Source: Micropterix aruncella
Taxonomy: Eukaryota; Arthropoda; Insecta; Lepidoptera; Micropterigidae
Length of the DNA: 64,000 bases
Reading direction: 5' to 3'
Assembly: GCA_944548615.1 (NCBI GenBank)
Contig: OX155957.1
Coordinates: forward strand, 4,084,795 to 4,148,794
Positions 60,990 to 64,000 of the stretch are shown here, in pieces. The position numbers were made by a program, and so were the translations under genes. The notes beneath the pieces are model-generated. The model did not search any database. It was not told where the DNA came from and saw only the letters and a list, made by a program, of their open reading frames with translations. Within the stretch, counting starts at the first letter, position 1, and the number at the start of each line of letters is the position of its first letter.

Positions 60990-62165
60990 AATTATTCCAC
61001 GAATTAAAATTTTATTTAAAGTGGCTAGTGTGTAAATAAACGGTAATTATGTAGGCAATGTCCTAATATATTTGAAGAGGGTACGATATTAATAACTTAT
61101 TAATTGCTCATTATTACAGTCGACTAACTAGTTCTTATATAATGACTTACTAATTATTGTGTACTTCATAGGGACTAGAACTGATAACAAATAGAGAAAT
61201 TAAAAAACAAAAAAATAATCCTAATCTATTCGGCCATGTGTTACTAGGCTATGTAGGTCATTGCAAAAGAACATGTTTTATAACGGGCGAAGGGCCCATA
61301 CCTTCGAAAACCAGAGTTGCCAAGTCGGATGCATAAAGAGTAATTATTTTAGTTTACATATTTTATAGCTAGCGTTTATTAACACAGTATTCGTAAATTG
61401 CATCACCGTTGTAAATTGCATAGCCATTTTAAGAAGAGTTATATATAAAATTAACTTTAAAGTAAGATAACTTACAATGTATTATTATGAGTGTGTTGAT
61501 GAGGAACTTTAATATTTCGACCAGTCCCTCTCAATGCAACAATAATCTTTAAGAAGATATTCAGTAGGTATTAAAAAAAAACACGCAAATAAAATTATTT
61601 TATATCTTTCCATCTAATGAGTCTATGTACCTATTCTTTTTAAAATGTTTTATATCATTTCTTCAGTTTTTTAAACTTTACCTAAATCAGAAAACTGACA
61701 AAAATAGGTAAAGTTAATTGGTTTGCCTTTCAAATATTATAATATAATAGAATATCCCTATATTGATAATTACGGAAATGTACGGTTATTCTATCATGGT
61801 CACAAAATTCAGTCATTTTTAATTTGACAATTAGGAGTACAACAATTTATTAAAGGAACAAAGTACTATCTAACGTAACAAACTAATACCACAAACTAAC
61901 AAAATACTCACAAAATACTCACATTAATAAAAAAAATAGGAAACTCAAGTTTTAAATTAAAATAGTCCTACAAATATGCAGTATGAATTAAGTAAAGGTA
62001 ATAATGTATATAAATAGTCAACGTGGCAAAAAAATATTTTAAAAAATATATTTGTTAGATATAATCAGTTATTCCTGATTTAAAAAATCCATAAATTATT
62101 CTGTAGTGTAAAAAGTATTACTGAGTAAAGAAAAAATCTCAAAGCCTTGGTCAAACTATCGCGAT
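60990..62165 (+). repeat. Dispersed repeat Z, uninterrupted copy
   Basis: Collinear with 44700-45780 plus 49095-49265, which shows the pre-insertion structure of the site occupied by the Penelope palindrome in copy 1. Diverged by many substitutions and small indels. Confidence 0.75.
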
Positions 62166-62174
62166 AGTAGTCGA

Positions 62175-62350
62175 TTTCAAGCATGTCGATGTATACTGAA
62201 TTGAATGCACTGCTAAATTTTGGGGGGATAAGTAGGGTGATCTGCCTCTGGATCCATAGCTCTATTTGCACCATCGGCAAATTTAACCAGTGCAGTAGTG
62301 CGATATATCCTGCCTATACGAAACCCGATAGAAATGGGTTAAAATATATG
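62175..62350 (+). repeat. Dispersed repeat X, copy
   Basis: Matches 51400-51560 (+) and 34385-34510 (-). It lies immediately downstream of repeat Z. Confidence 0.65.
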
Positions 62351-62629
62351 ATATATTGGTTTTTTTTACAAATTCTAAAATTGTACAGTAAGATGTATGT
62401 TATAAGATTTTCGGACTTTCGGTGATGATGGTAAAACACGGGATTAGGAGATTTAGGGAGAGAAGTAACAAGGCTCGTTTAAAGCAGATTGATAGTAACC
62501 AGTTTCGACAGGACAATTTAGGTTATAGGTAAAAAAATAATAAATATAAATTTATATTTGCTTTGCAAATATATACTGAGACCATCGCTTCCAACGGCCT
62601 TAGGCTTTATCCAAAAAATAGTGTTTACA

Positions 62630-62725
62630 ATAAAAATTCGAAACTTAAATTCTAAGTGTCAACGTATTTTAAAATGTTCTCACCTCTAAATAATAATTAA
62701 ATAATAAATTTAGTGCATATAGTCC
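62630..62725 (+). repeat. AT-rich repeat shared with 38735-38830
   Basis: TTAAATTCTAAGTGTCAAC, AATAATAATTAAATAATAAA then TTTAGTGCATATAGT. Related to a segment near 16860-16890 next to Helitron ends. Confidence 0.6.
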
Positions 62726-62817
62726 AATTCTACAGTCTGGATTCACTCGCGGTTAACACGGGACGCGTCCCGAAGGATCATATCGGTCTGAGCTGTTCAC
62801 TTTAAATATTTGACCAG

Positions 62818-63330
62818 CTTATCTATGGACAGTCGACCATCGAAAACAAGCGAGCTGTCGTTACTAGCTGGGGGCAGATCGACTTTGATGAAGATATATC
62901 GGACTACTTACTGAAGGTGGTGGTGGATTTGAATGACCAGCCGACCTGTCGAAGACTATATGCAAAGACTCTCAGAAGGAGGTTACCGCAAGGTATAACT
63001 GACGATCAATTGTGCGCTGGCAGCTTAGAAGGAGGACGAGACTCTTGTGGAGGCGATAGTGGTGGACCTCTGCAAGTGACGATAGCTGACAACGAATGCC
63101 TCTTCAACATAATCGCCGTTACCAGTATTGGAAATAGCCCTTGCGGAAGTGCCAAGGGACCTGGCATATACACTGCCGTGAAGTCATGTGAAATAAATGG
63201 CGTTTTCGGAGTATGTCTACCGCTGGAAAATTATCCAAAAACTGACGGGGATTTGCCAAAAGGGAAACTATCACAATTTTGTATAATGTCGGAACAAGAG
63301 ACTGTATCAGCATTCAACACAGCCCCATGA
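62818..63330 (+). CDS. Trypsin-like serine protease, C-terminal exon (partial, possibly defective)
   Basis: The frame is open from a candidate acceptor AG at 62816-62817 (an in-frame TAA at 62803 excludes earlier coding). It reads YGQSTIENKRAVVTSWGQ, YLLKVVVDLN, CRRLYAKTLRRRL, DDQLCAGS and RDSCGGDSGGPLQ. The catalytic Ser codon is at 63058-63060, and an Asp six residues before it predicts trypsin-like cleavage after Arg/Lys. GPGIYTAV follows. The His and Asp of the triad would lie on upstream exons, not found in this window. The normal ending (VS-YV-WI) is displaced: dropping one base near 63180 would read YTAVSHVK and then TAA where Trp is expected. This suggests a frameshifted or decaying gene. 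Secreted protease role is inferred from the family. Confidence 0.75.
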   Translation, partial: LIYGQSTIENKRAVVTSWGQIDFDEDISDYLLKVVVDLNDQPTCRRLYAKTLRRRLPQGITDDQLCAGSLEGGRDSCGGDSGGPLQVTIADNECLFNIIAVTSIGNSPCGSAKGPGIYTAVKSCEINGVFGVCLPLENYPKTDGDLPKGKLSQFCIMSEQETVSAFNTAP

Positions 63331-63592
63331 GCAACAACACGAGATCATCAGAAAACCAGGATAAATCCAATAATGCATCTTCTACATCACCGCCTACTAC
63401 AACAACTACCAATAAGTCACCGGTCATCTCTACAATAGCTCCAGAAAAACCTCAAACATCACCATAAGCCATAACTACCAATTTTATAAATGACAGTGTG
63501 GAAAAACGAACTAAATCCAAACAAAATAGCTCTGCAATATTGAGTACAAATTTAACAATGACAGCCATTGCTGTGTTGGCGATTAATTAATT
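63331..63592 (+). other. Ser/Thr-rich tail coding remnant downstream of the protease
   Basis: Another frame (63310-63465) reads NNTRSSENQDKSNNASSTSP then Thr/Pro runs to PQTSP-stop. Past that TAA the same frame continues to a hydrophobic end (SSAILSTNLTMTAIAVLAIN-stop, 63532-63591). A Ser/Thr-rich stalk with a hydrophobic C-terminus resembles a GPI-anchor or membrane-tethering tail. Whether it belongs to the protease is unproven. Confidence 0.35.
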
Positions 63593-63659
63593 TATTTTAT
63601 TTTATCTGCATCCAAACTTTTCTCTGTTCGTAACGGTCTCCGTTCCATCGGGTTCAGAA

Positions 63660-64000
<341 letters not shown>

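Overview
This is a TE-saturated, AT-rich, intron-bearing animal nuclear sequence. The combination of elements points to an insect, most probably a moth or butterfly: FabG-like short-chain dehydrogenases, tRNA-headed SINEs, Helitrons, Penelope-like elements (PLEs), mariner/Tc1 remnants and LINE tails. The taxon is an inference; nothing in the window names a species. Only four host-type genes can be supported: three paralogous SDR genes on the + strand (3138-3905, 25197-25961, 51973-52734) and the C-terminal half of a trypsin-like serine protease (62818-63330).

Layout. 1-5800: AT-rich flank, a MITE and SDR1. 5800-12500: Penelope fragments (one a head-to-head dimer with a nested LINE tail), a GC-rich unclassified repeat and the 3' end of one Helitron. 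12730-17107: a nearly complete Helitron RepHel gene (- strand) broken by frameshifts and one stop, with another Helitron 5' end next to it. 17100-24790: LINE remnants, GC-rich repeat, second MITE copy and a decayed LINE reverse transcriptase. 24800-26060: a SINE directly upstream of SDR2. 26268-32905: a composite of three long (AT)n tracts separating a second-family PLE inverted dimer and a 557-bp tandem array that ends in an inverted unit. 32930-44330: LINE ends, a small Helitron, GC-rich repeats (one split by a piggyBac-like MITE), Tc1 and mariner pseudogenes and a SINE. 44700-49600: a dispersed repeat split by a near-perfect 3.3-kb Penelope palindrome. 49600-55770: SDR3, then a diverged copy of the 557-bp unit holding two insertions. 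55885-64000: more dispersed repeats, a retroelement ORF1 remnant, the protease exon and a terminal (AT)n tract.

The three SDR genes are dispersed duplicates separated by 21-26 kb of transposon DNA. All have intronless coding regions and a splice-acceptor-like AG immediately before the ATG. SDR2 and SDR3 share 3'UTR sequence, while SDR1 and SDR2 share a 53-bp identical coding block that suggests gene conversion.

The most striking observation is topological. At least four PLE insertions, from two different PLE families, are head-to-head inverted dimers of 5'-truncated copies. Three of them are bounded by 11-12 bp direct repeats, so each dimer entered as one unit. In each of these four, only one arm carries the extra 3' terminal extension.
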